From NCBI RefSeq assembly GCF_000002075.1, contig NW_004797287.1, positions 238,593 through 264,224 of the forward strand: DNA of 25,632 bases. The letters are read 5' to 3'. Position 1 is the first letter of the stretch; every line of letters begins with the position of its first letter. The DNA comes from Aplysia californica (taxonomy: Eukaryota > Mollusca > Gastropoda > Aplysiida > Aplysiidae). A program made the translations under genes and the position numbers. The notes beneath the pieces are model-generated. The model was not told where the DNA came from. It did no database searches and saw nothing but the letters and a program-made list of their open reading frames with translations. Positions 10,981 through 23,300 of the stretch are shown in pieces.

Positions 10981-12932
10981 AAGACAAGCTGAGGTTGAGC
11001 AAAGCTGACTGAACGTTACCATCAATATCAAATTCAAGACGGAAGAGTCTGGAATGAGCCTGAGCAATAAAGAGTAAAGATGATGAGTGCTCAACTCTTG
11101 GTTACAGGAATATGGCCTTCCTGATGTCTCAAGGACAGCAGTATGGCAGGCTAGATTGCCACTGATGGAAATATAATACAGGAATTTGGTAGACTTTCAA
11201 GAGGCCATAGAGTTTTTCTGGCGGATTGCCTTGCCTATCTAGAGACCAAAGAAAGAGAGGATAGGAGCTTGCCTAAATGAATTTTTCCAGCAATGGAAGA
11301 AAAGCAAAGCAAAAAAGGCACATTTGTGCAACGAAAGCTCTAAATAAACCATAAAATTGAAAAGCATACCATATCTATCACAAGAAAAATGAGCCGCTTA
11401 ACTCCAAAGTAATAGCTCATTGTGTAGCACAGAGTCAAAAGGTGTTCCTCATTTTTCTTGCGTGAGCGAAGACGCAATTCTTTCAGATTATTTTTCTTGT
11501 CTGACACAAAAAAATACCTGCGCTTCATAACACAGAAGAAGTACTCTCACATAAATAAGCAATTCTCAGCAACTTAAAAAAACCCAAGATATATATAAAT
11601 TGCTTCACATCAAGAGATTGCTTTACAATTAAAAGGCACCACTGGTGAATACCAGCATAAGAGCTCAAGGAATGTACATTGCAAGTTTATTATATTATAT
11701 ATATGATAATATAATATATATAAGTTTATATAAATTCATATCGTTTATAGCATGATAAAAATGCATAACATTCTTACACATCAAAAGAATAAACATAGAT
11801 AAAAAGGAGGTTTGTTGCTCAGTTCTCCCAGAACATTGACTATGTTTCCATTTCTTTATGATATGACATGGTAAGTTAGAGACAAAATTGCATTTATGTG
11901 TGGGAATGATTAAAAATAAATACATTCAATTCTTTTCCAAAGTAAAAAAAAAAATTTCAACAAGGAATGCTACGATGTAAAACTTAGATTAAAAACCGCT
12001 CAAAAGTCCAGCAGAGATCAGATGAGGGTCTGAAACAGTGAAGTAGAAGGGTAAGTAGAAAGTGTCAGTCTTGTTTTCTATTGGAATTGTCACAAAAGAG
12101 AAAAGTAGTTCCTTTCTTTTCTTTTAAGAAAACAAGCCCATATCAGTTTGTGTTCTGAGACATTTCTCTGTTAATTGAATGAAAAGTCAGTGTCTTTAAA
12201 AAAAAAAAAGCATGTTTCGGAAAAGCTTTTAACTTTTTAAATACACAAAGACTATACCTGAATAAAACAAAAGTTAAAACTTATTGCGTAGTTATTGTGC
12301 TTTCTATTGCATTTATCCCAAGAAAAGCTGAAAAGTATGAAATGGAAGAGTCCAATATTGAGATAAATACCTTAAAAAGTTGCGAACGATACACATTCTT
12401 CAAGGCACTTAATAAATCAACATATGAATAGTCAGAATCAGTTGCGTAGAGTAAAAGAATGAAATATCAGCTCAAAAATAAAATTTTCTCATAACCTGCA
12501 CACTTCATAAGGCACATGCAGTAATATCAACTGAAATTACTGAGCACATTACACTTAAGACTGCTGCTTTCCACCTTTTTACATACATAATGTAAAGGCA
12601 CAGCTATTCCTATTCATACCACGTACAGTAAAATTGCGACTCACAATCAGTCTTCACGTTTAGGTAAAATGAACACATTTTGTTCACCTAATTAGGCTTT
12701 TGCTTACAATCAGGGCTAGTAAAATGAGTAACAGCAGAGTTGTAAATGTGTAGTACATCCTGTTTAAAGAAGTGTGGATCTTGTATGGAGGACATGCAAA
12801 ACAGTGTAAATACTCTAATCTGTACAATAAAAGCACACGGAAGTGGAATGACTTGGAAGATCTTTAAAATGGTTTGTGGAAGAAATTTTCATGAATGCAC
12901 AACCAAGAGTAACACATGTGTAAATAGACGCC
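10981..12932. other. No gene seen
   Basis: AT-rich unique sequence. Near 11690-11720 there is a short AT-only palindrome. ORFs at 11340-11528 and 11695-11925 (minus) and 12746-12949 (plus) have no recognisable content; the last overlaps the base of hairpin copy 2. Confidence 0.45.
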
Positions 12933-13014
12933 TATCAGCTGCTCAGTGAAAGACTCTGTTGTCTGTCCCTTTTCGAAATGGCATATGGCGGAGTCTTACA
13001 CTAGGCAGTTGATA
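12933..13014 (+). ncRNA. MicroRNA-precursor-like hairpin, copy 2
   Basis: The arms at 12933-12967 and 12980-13014 pair over 35 consecutive positions with no bulge: 25 Watson-Crick pairs, 7 G:U pairs and 3 mismatches. The terminal loop is 12 nt (12968-12979). Three helical turns with a small loop is the shape expected of an animal pri-miRNA. The Drosha cut, about 11 bp up from the base, would put a 5p product near 12944 and a 3p product ending near 13005. All seven wobble positions are G:U only if the plus strand is transcribed; on the minus strand they would be A:C mismatches. The 3' arm (GAGTCTTACAC...GCAGTTGATAT) recurs at 7235-7259. I do not recognise the family. An AT microsatellite begins right at the 3' base. 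Expression cannot be seen from sequence. Confidence 0.6.
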
Positions 13015-13402
<388 letters not shown>

Positions 13403-13782
13403 ACCTCACAATTATAAGAAAACGATTGTAGTAGTATACTTTAATTATAGCCTGACACTGAATTTGAAGTCGACAAAATTTGCGCAGGTAGAAAACAGAG
13501 AGAGTGTAAAACTCTCCTAGAGAACTCAAGCCTCAACTTCCATTTAAAAAAAAAAGGAGAATGTTTCAGATCTTTGAAGTCAACAGCTTCATATTTTCAG
13601 GACGAATCTGAAAATATGGGAAGAAACAAGTCAGCATAAAGTTGTAAATGAGATAATGGCAGTACTTGCAATAAAGAATGTGGGTATATTATGTACAATA
13701 AAGAATAGGCGATTTCCCACACAAATTCAATATCAGGCCACAACAAAAAATCAAACAGGCCTTCAGATGTTTACGAATCGTC
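13403..13782 (-). other. Proximal 3'UTR of ESRP, with a candidate polyadenylation hexamer
   Basis: This is untranslated sequence directly downstream of the ESRP stop, with no coding signal. On the minus strand an ATTAAA hexamer lies at 13440-13445, about 340 nt past the stop, shortly before the long TC/TA microsatellite. It could be the polyadenylation signal, but I see no convincing GU-rich element beyond it and the transcript may run further. Its extent is inferred. Confidence 0.35.
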
Positions 13783-13941
13783 TCATGCCATGAACAGCTC
13801 TATGAATCTGTTCCCCAGATGTCGTCTGTTCTTTTCAACAATAGCACGCTCTGCCTCTAGTCTTGAGGTAAAAGATATGAGAGCATCTCCATTAGGTTTT
13901 CCTTCCAAATTCGTTTGGATGCTGATAGTCTCAGGTCCTAC
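13783..13941 (-). CDS. ESRP: ESRP terminal coding exon g: end of C-terminal RRM and stop
   Basis: This exon has 159 coding nt (52 codons plus TGA) after acceptor tttgcttttcacag|GTAGGA. It encodes [52 protein letters not shown] and the stop. The pattern [11 protein letters not shown] ... [11 protein letters not shown] is the beta3, helix 2 and beta4 of an RRM. Joined to exon f, it makes a complete fourth RRM-like domain ending two residues before the stop. Plus-strand reading in this stretch is only a shadow. The exon continues into the 3'UTR below 13783. Confidence 0.92.
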   Translation of the reverse strand, partial: VGPETISIQTNLEGKPNGDALISFTSRLEAERAIVEKNRRHLGNRFIELFMA

Positions 13942-16900
13942 CTGTGAAAAGCAAACAAAAAATTATGTAGAAAGCAGAAACCAAACATAACGAGAACAAA
14001 TTTTGGACGCTCATTCTGATCAGATCATCTCTATTTTATAATACAGGACCGTAAACTTATATCCTTTGGGAAAGGACAAAAAAAAAGCAAACAAAAAAGC
14101 AAACAAAAGAACACAAAATAAATTCAGTATTGGCAGAAGGAACACAAAATTAACTTTTCCTATCGCAGTGGAGTACAACATCTGTTGCGGAGGAGCATCC
14201 CCATTTAGAAAATGAAATCTTTGTGGCATATCAACCACATTCTTTCTCTGAACAATCTATTTTCTAGATTATATTTTTGATAAAATCTATAACATGCCTT
14301 TATATTCTATAGCACATAAAGTCTCTTATTCAGAAAAAAAGACCTAATTGCCAATAAATTAAGTTCCCCTCCCTCTTTTCCTTCATGAATCGACCATGAG
14401 AGTGCAAGCTTGGGCAAAGCACACACATAAAATGATAAGCCAAGGAGAATATCTTCCTTTCTCATTTTATATAAAAGTTCCCAAGCAAGGTTGATGATTT
14501 TTATACACATATTTTGCCTCCAATTAGTCTAAACTGCCTGGTTCATCCTCGTAAAGGCTAAAATTTTACAAGTGATAGTTTATGACTACTTTACAAACTA
14601 AGTCAAGCAAACATATCATTTCGATATATCATTGTAAGTTCAGAGAAGTTCCTCCGAGAGTTATAAGGCCCCCTGAGCCATAAAATAGATTCTCCCCTTT
14701 TCTAGGGCAATAAGGAGACTAGACATGTGAGGATTGATAAGGAATAATTTTCTCAGTTTTGTACACTTTTAAAATCTTAAACCAGGTTGCAAGGTTACTG
14801 AAAAATACATAAGTAAAATTATTCAGTGTCTCTTCATTTTCACCAGTTATGACATATCATTTTCATCATGTCTTAAATTTTGGGCTGAAATTGTTTCTAT
14901 TATTTGGACACTTGTAAAGACATGGTTACTGTTGTTAAAGTGCTAAAAATTATTGGAATCCTCTAACAGATTAGAGAAAATATTTGATCACTGTCTGACA
15001 CTGTTCAAACATGATATTGAAGCAGGTAGCAAGAACATGATTTCAAAGTTCTTTTTCATGGATACTTTTGAAATACTGAAAAAAAAAAATGTTTTTACGT
15101 TGATTGCACGAAAACATTTTATCTTACCAGGCAGATGGGTTGGAAGCATTTTATTTTAAAATTATTAGAGAACTGTAAGCATCAGGAAGTGATTAAAATA
15201 TAATAGCCAATACTTACGCTACTACTGTCTTAACCTAGCACATCTGCTTACGTAATATACCTTAATAAAAAAGAAACACAGTGAAACAAAGAAAAAATGA
15301 AGTAAGAAAAGGGTGCATCAAATAAAAGTGATTTGTGTGCAGAAGAAGTGAAATCAAAAAGGAAATAAAGAGAAAAAAAGTGGAGCACCATAACGGGGCA
15401 ACCATGAACAAAATGAGAGCCCACGAAAACCAAAACAGAACATTTTCAACTCATTGGAACTCAATGGCACAAAAATGAAAATAAAAATGAAGTCAAAATG
15501 AAATTGTCAGAAGAAAATGCAAATGAAACTCCCAAGTAAAAATGGTGATTGGATATGCCCTGATTCTATCTCTACTGGTCTAAATAATTAGTATTTAAAA
15601 GATCAGATTTAATCAGGTGATAAATGTTAATTGCTAAGGTACTATTTCTTTTGAGTATTTAGACCAAAAAAGATTCCAAATGCATATAATGTCCTCTTAG
15701 GACTTAATGAAAGAGATTAGTATTTTTCATTGCCAGACTGTGCTATCTTATTGTAGTTCTCCAATACAATCCCAGTAAGTTAGCAGACTAGAGGAACCAT
15801 GTCCCCAAACCATCTACTGCACAGAAAAATCTGTGAGTACTTTACACTTTACTACTACAATTGTTATACCCTTATCTCTTTTAGTGCAACCTACACCTAC
15901 CTCAGGAAAACCCTGAAAATAATTCATAATATCTTGAATGGAAACGTTTATGGGCAGGCCTCTCATAATGATCATGCATGGCCCCGTGTACGGTCCAGCG
16001 GCATTGTTTGAAGTGGTGTTGGTGGTGTAGTAAGAAATAGCAGGTGTTTGAGGTGTAGGTGGCGACACAGGAGGACTGGGGTACCAGTAGAGGATGGGTG
16101 GGTAGTAGGTCGGCCTCTGAGGGATAGGCGTGACTGTTGGGGGGAACGCGGCTGGCATTGGCTGAGTCAGCGGGGCGTATTGGAAAGCTCCATTGGTGGT
16201 CAGAGATGTCGATGTCATGATAGTTTGGGGAGTGACTGAGGATTTAAAGTAATATGATATTTAGATGAGAAGTAGTAATACTTGAAGCTACTTATGTACT
16301 GGATTTCTCTCTAAACTGACTTAGAGATATATAGATATACTGAAACAGTTACTGATACTACATCAAAAAGGACATTTATCAAACTTAATTTTTAAAAGCA
16401 AATGAAACGAATATATTTAAAAAAAAAAATTTGTAGGAAAAGTTTATTTAAAGAAAGGTCACCACTGATTTAAATAACATACCAAAGCAAATCCTTGCTC
16501 ACTTGACTTACCAGGTGAAAGAATTGGTCTTTGAATAGTGAGGGGCGAGGCTGGTGGGATGGCTGGGGCTGGAAGAGCTGCAGGTGGCACTGGAATAGAC
16601 ATTGGTGGCACGCCATTGGTCAGAACGTAGCTCATATCGTCGCCGCTACACTGGATCACATCAATGATTCTCTTCTTGTTGGCGAACGTCATCGGGCGTC
16701 GGTGTCGGTTGAATGCTGTCAGAGTTGCTGCTTCCTCCGAGTCAAGTTGTATGAAGGCTTCACCAGAGGCCTCACCCTGAGAGAGAATGAGGTGAATCAA
16801 AATAACAATGAAGTCAGTCACAATCAGGGGCGAAGGCTGACTTGTTTGACAGGGTAATCAAAGTGAAACGGGACCAGATATAGATCTATATGGCCTGTAG

Positions 16901-18706
16901 ATATCACATAAGAATCTTACTCGAGGCGGTGACTCTGACTGAGTTGTAAATGAAAACAAATCCGGAATTCATATTGTATGTCCAACCGCCAAAATAATCG
17001 GGAAAGTATCTGATTAAATATCAGTTCCAACTAAAATTAAATTAACTTTAGATGTGAATACATAAACACAAAGCAAAGAAGCAGAGATGTCAGTACTAGA
17101 TCTATATGTTATAGTTCTACCAGAGAGTCTAACTCTTTGGTAGAACATGACAATTATCATTTTTTAAATTTCACATTTGGCTGCTTTTGTTAGCCTTTCG
17201 CGGCCAGGAGCTGGTGTCATAATCGAGGTCACGATCTGATTATAGGACAGTAAAAAGTCGAGGAAAAAAAACAAGCACATGCAGCAGTAAAGAGATTGTT
17301 AGGAGTTAGTTCCCCTCACATTTGTGAGGTAGACTCGACCAGTGTTCGTTAGCTTACTTAATCAGGGCTTGTGATTGATTTTAACTGTGACCCCAAAGGG
17401 GTGAACAGGGTATATGTGGCAATGAAACAGCCATGACTGCTATGCACATGTTCCCTCAACTGTATTGGTAGACTCTTTCAGCCTCACTTTAAGCTTACTT
17501 AATCAAAGCTTGCGACTGATTATGGAGTGGCCCGAGAGGGGTGAGGAGGCTATTTATGTGGCCGTGAAACCGTTTTGAATGTTAGGCATGCTCATTGTGG
17601 ATTACGAACCTCTTTTTACTTTTAATTTAAGAGTTTTATGTTTAAGGATGAATTTGACAGCGACAATGTTTCAAAATTAGGAAGGGAAGCAGTGATTATT
17701 TGATTATATAGACACTTCGCCCCTGGTCACAATAGCTTGTTTTGGTGTAGTATGGAATTGAGCCATTTATATATTTCTAGAGACATCTATGTTTAGCTGC
17801 TGTTTAAGCTTAAAATTAAAAAAAATATTTTGATTCACTGCTTGCTTGAGTGCAGATCATTGTCTCTGTTATGATAATGAGCCTTGTGTGCGTGTGTGTG
17901 TGTTTGTGTGTGCGTGTTTGTGTGTGTGTGTATGTATGTGTGTGTTTGTGTATGTGTGTGTGGTGAAACACCAAACCAATGTGCCAGTCTCAGGACAATA
18001 AAGATTAATCTTACTTTATCTCTCAATGAACGAAAACTTCTGTTTATATTACCTACAAACAGCAGGAATGTACACTGCAAACAACACAAGAAAGAAAGTC
18101 TTGGATAGTTAGTCCCTTTTACAGAATCCTTAACAAGGACAATAAAGAAATTTGTAACAGAAAAGAAAAGCTTTTTTCAGCTGTCCATAGATATCGATGA
18201 CAGCTAAAGCAGTAAGAATTATACAGCTTTGCTTGGGCGTTGGACATAAGGGAAGTAGATTACCCACGTACTACTTCCCTCCCTTCAGAAAAGAAAGGCA
18301 GTAGGCTAAAGAAAACTTACCGTGGCGGTGTAGACCATGTGGACGCCTTGGTAAATGATGAACTGTGAAAATTCACCGAGAAAAGTTAAAATGTCTGTGA
18401 CTTGAGCAGCACTGGGAAGGTTTCGCAGACGAATGCAGTCGCGACGCGTTCCGCTGGTGATGAGTGACTGAGGAATGATGGGAACACCGGCCGGTAGCTG
18501 GGCAATCAGTGGGGTTAACTGACCGTCTGGCTGCTCAGGATTGCGGGGATCCATACTTCTATTCAGCACCTGGAGGATAATAATAAAATAATAATAATAA
18601 TTTTTAAAAGATAAAATAATAACAATTTTAATAAAAGGTAATTGTAACAATAATGACAATAATAATGATAATAACAATATAATGATAACAATAATAATAA
18701 CAATAA

Positions 18707-18779
<73 letters not shown>

Positions 18780-20313
18780 TGTTTTTTAAGCAGCTCTGTC
18801 AAGGTCTGACCATGACCAGGATGAGGAACAAAGGAAAAAATAATTTTGAACTGAGCTTTAAGCCTACTGAAAGGGCCTATGGGGAATAGATTTTTTAGTC
18901 CTGATTTTTTAAAAATCCAGGTATATTTTTTTGTATTTAATACATGGACGTAGCGAAATTCATACATAACAAAAAGATTTCCACATCATCCAAATTTTGC
19001 TATGTGCGCGCTAGACTGTATATCGTATCAGATTGCCAGTGTATATACAAATGAAAACTCTCATCAAAATCGTATTCAAAGCACCAAAAACACCAAAAAA
19101 CGGCCATGAGCTGTACTGCCAAGAACAAGTGGTTATCTTCAGACTAAGAAAATACACACAAGAATCAGACAACATATGTACAGATGTCTTAAATTAGCGT
19201 CATCACCGAAATGCTCGAGCACGGAAGCAGACCAAACTGTAAAACACATACTCCTGCAGTGCACAGGGCCATGAGAGAGGAAACGTGGCAAACCCTATTG
19301 ACACTACAGGAGAAGTTGTACGGACCAACAGAAAAACTGAGCAGGATGACCTAGTAGGCTATATGAAAGGAGGAGATGACCTAGTAGGCTATATGAAAGG
19401 AGGAGGAGGAGGAGGAGGAGGAGGAGGAGGAAGAGGAGGAGGAGAAGAAGAAGAAGAAGCCTGTGATGAATGATCGCCTTGCTGTGACACCTAACACATG
19501 TGCCTCACACAACCCACCTGTTGCACCTCAGCAGTTGTACTCTTGAAGAGCTCAATGTATCTCGATCCCATCATTTCTCTGTGTTTCTTCAGAGCTTTCG
19601 CAGCCTCTTCCTCTGTAGCGAACAGCACGAAGGCATCACCTGTACTTCGCCCATCAGGGTAATGGACAAACAATATTCCATCCTCCCCATCTAGAACTTG
19701 GGACGAGTTGGGGTCTCGGGTAAAAAATTCAAGCTGAAATAATTTGAGAACAAAGAAAATCATTTGCCTGCATTCTGATTACAATAAATAGTATTTCAAA
19801 AATGTATTATGATTCAATCTGTAATGGATAGTCAGTCAGTAGACATATCGTTGTTCATAGACAGATGTTAAAAAAGCATGGACGTACAAAGCAAAAATAC
19901 TGCATGAGGCAGTACATGTACATGACCAAACAAAGGCAAAGGAACTGTGTAAAAATCACAAAAAGTTTAGTAAAAAAAAAAAAGAAAACCAACTCAATAC
20001 ATAAGCAAAACAGGCACAAAAACAATTTTTGTAAAATCCATACAAAAAGGCATTTGAAAAGGGAATGCAAATAGAAAACTTATGAGAAAAAAGGACGGGA
20101 GAGTGTGCAAAAGTTACTTCAAAGGAGGAAAAAGGACAAGAGAAAAAGCACAATGGACCTGTGCTGCAAAAGAATAAAGCACATAAAAGATGGGGATGAA
20201 GTGAGAGAGGCAATGAGAAAGAGGGAGAGAGAGAGAGAGAAAGAGAGAGATAGAGAGACAGACAGTCAGACAGGCATTTAAAATGAACAGAAAGAGAGGA
20301 CAGACAGACTGGC

Positions 20314-20385
<72 letters not shown>

Positions 20386-23300
20386 TGGCACAAAGAGGAA
20401 AGGGGGGGGGGGTGGAGAAAAGAAGAAGTTTCACATGTTAACAGAAAATAAACTATAACTCTTGTAGCAGTTTTATGATTTAAAAAAATGACTGTTTTAA
20501 AGGACAAGTGATGATTATAACACAATCTCTTTAGGAAAAAAACAAACTATGATCATGAGAGCGAACAGGGGAAAATAAAAGTATCAGCTTTCACAACAAT
20601 TCCCTTACATCCGTCTGTATTTAGATGAAAAATCTTGCAAAATCCTCATCATGTTTCACTACAATAGCTTAAAACTCACTGTTATTCAGACAAAAGGCAT
20701 CTAAAACTGAGTATATAAGTTCTGTACATTGTCATTATAAAGCACGCATAGACCTAAACAGGGCAAAACCTTTATGGGAGATGTTGTTAGATTTCAGACA
20801 GCTTTGGAGAGGGGGTGAACATTTGGAAAATTACCAAAGACAAATCAAGAGCAAAGAGAAGCTGTTAATACTTGTGTGGAGTAGCTGCCTCAACGTAAAC
20901 AGGGTGCACAAAAACTAGTAGACGAGCGTCACAACAGGGGTATCAAAGGATTAATTCAGATACACAAAGATTCACAGGCACGACAATCGTAGGGGGAAAT
21001 TATTAATATAATACCAGAAAAGATGAAAAAGTACAGTATAAAAGTGTGTTAATCGATGTGGTGGTGACATTCTTCAGATAAAAACATCAGATGAAAAAAA
21101 AAAAAAGCCAAAAAAGGCATTGATGCTTTTGTACAAAATAATTCACAGAGTAAAATCAAACATTTTTTTTCCGATCAGTTTTACTATACCATGACAGTCC
21201 GAAAAATAGGCAAACATCAGAATGACCAGCGTCAGCGTACGATGCCCACATGACTTATTCTTATTAAATATTCTGCTTGGGGAAGACAATGTATAAATTA
21301 TCATCTTTCAAATAATGTTTAAACATCACGTTTTGGGGTTTGCATTTCTCCTACAGTCAACGATGTCAGCAATTTTTCATAGGCAAAAAAGAAAAAAAAA
21401 AAGAATAAAATAAAGAACAAAATTTAGAAACCTGCGCTGAGAATGAAAAAGGTTTTTGAGGTTCGTATAATGGTACTCTATAGCAGTATGTGTAAGAATT
21501 TTTTTGAGTCCGTTTTTCATTTCTGCATTAACTGCAATTTGGTATTTCATTTTAGAGAACGGACCTTATCTTTCAGCTCTACATCCTTCCAAAAACAGGT
21601 TCAAACTGTGTAACTTCTCATTTATGTTGGTTTTGAAACAATACCATTATAGTAAATTCTTTTACAAATCTGTAGCACCAACAGAAGACATTTCTAATTT
21701 TGCTTTCTTTTTTAAAAGGCACCAACACTGACACTCATGACTCTCTCACTCTGCAAATGTGCAAATTAATAATAATTTAAAAAAAAAAGACAGAATGAAA
21801 CAAGGACAATCCCTCTGGTAAAACACAGCTCCAAACAACTCGAACGAGCAAAACATAAATGTTCAACCTAAGAAAAGGCATTTATTTCCGAACAACCTCT
21901 CCCATCCATGCCTTAACCACACCCAGACCTAAAAACAACCCTAAGACAAAAGCACAGGAGAAAAAAGCAGTTAATGGGAATTCTCAGTTCCGAGGATACC
22001 GTCTCCCCACAAGTAACCGCTACAATGGAACAAACAAAGAAAGGCTAGAACATGTCAGCTCACAGCTAATAAAAGATGGAAGGCACACAAACTCCCTAGC
22101 ACCTGTGCCACGCCCAGATGGCAGACTCTGCCCCGAGCCCCCTCTGCCAGGGTTTTCACCAGACCCAAATCAAAGTCCTCCGACACAACAACACTTAAAT
22201 AATAAAGAAGAGGCTACTCCACAGGGAAATTATAATCTGTTTGCAGCTCTGCAATTGGATTCTCAATTTAAAAAAAAATCAAAACAAACAAACACAGTAA
22301 CAGAAACATAATAAAAATCATCCACCATGTTCTCCGAGTAAAAGAAGCCTGAGGTGTAATGAATGAAGAAGGAGATAATGATATGCAAATATATGCAGTC
22401 CAGAAACCATTGTCCCGCACCATCTACCATAATCCATCTGCAGTATGATGGGATGAAAATATAAAACCTTGCAACCCCTATGCAACCGCCACATAAGAAC
22501 CGCAGGCCTAGTTGAATTGTTACGATTCAGTCTCCTACTTACCTGCACAGATTAAAAAAAAATTCTTCCAAATATGACCTTTTTCATATTTTGATTTTGA
22601 TGATAGCTGAAAACATCAAAAACCTCTTATGATAACCCATTCCCAAAAATTAAGCCAGACATGTTTTTAAGCTGTGGCTTCAAGATTTACTCTTGTATTA
22701 TGGCTTCAAGGGAGCCTCCTCATATACCCACAAACTGAAAAAAGCTATTAATCTTACACTTAGGACACAAAACACAGTCAAATCGATCAAGGAACTTCTC
22801 TGTCCTTGTTTGTTTTGTTTGAGGAAAGCAAAGTACATTGACACAATAACGGTCATTTTGTGAGGGAAAAAATTAAGAAAGACAGACAGACAGAAATAAC
22901 AGAGAGACAGAAAAGAAGTCTGACCTATCAGTGGCGTCCTCCAACCACCCACCTACTCTTTCCTATACCACTTAACAGATTAGACTATTGATAAAACTAG
23001 TTCACCCCTTTAAACTTATAACAAAGAGTTTCTGTTATTATGCTCTCTCAAATGGGTACTTCAATGAAATAAACACCAATTAAACTATTTTTCTGAAGTG
23101 GCTCCAAGGGTTAAAATTTCACTCCCACAATCTCCACTATCCCCAACACAATCCTCAACACCACTTTCTACACACCCCCCATCCCCCTTTCTTCCACAAT
23201 TGTCCCACCATGGTATTCACGAGGCCAAACACCCACATTAATTAATTTGATAGCACACAGGAATCATAGCTGTGATGGGCAATTCCCTGAGTATATAAAC

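Noticed and set aside
11689-11722. AT palindrome as a transposon end or hairpin gene
   Set aside because: Only TA-type low complexity, no flanking duplication.
12944-12966. Identity of the hairpin with miR-71
   Set aside because: Only the GAAAGAC seed is shared; the remaining mature sequence as I remember it differs and the paralogue at 7.2 kb lacks the seed.
16531-16857. 108-codon Trp-rich plus-strand ORF
   Set aside because: Antisense shadow of ESRP exon e, whose minus-strand reading is clearly homologous to the family.
18563-18967. Leu/Tyr-rich 134-codon minus-strand ORF
   Set aside because: Runs over the TAA array and into exon d's acceptor region out of frame with ESRP.
19956-20525. 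189- and 106-codon minus-strand ORFs rich in Cys-Leu-Ser-Val
   Set aside because: Products of the GACA and GA repeats in an ESRP intron.
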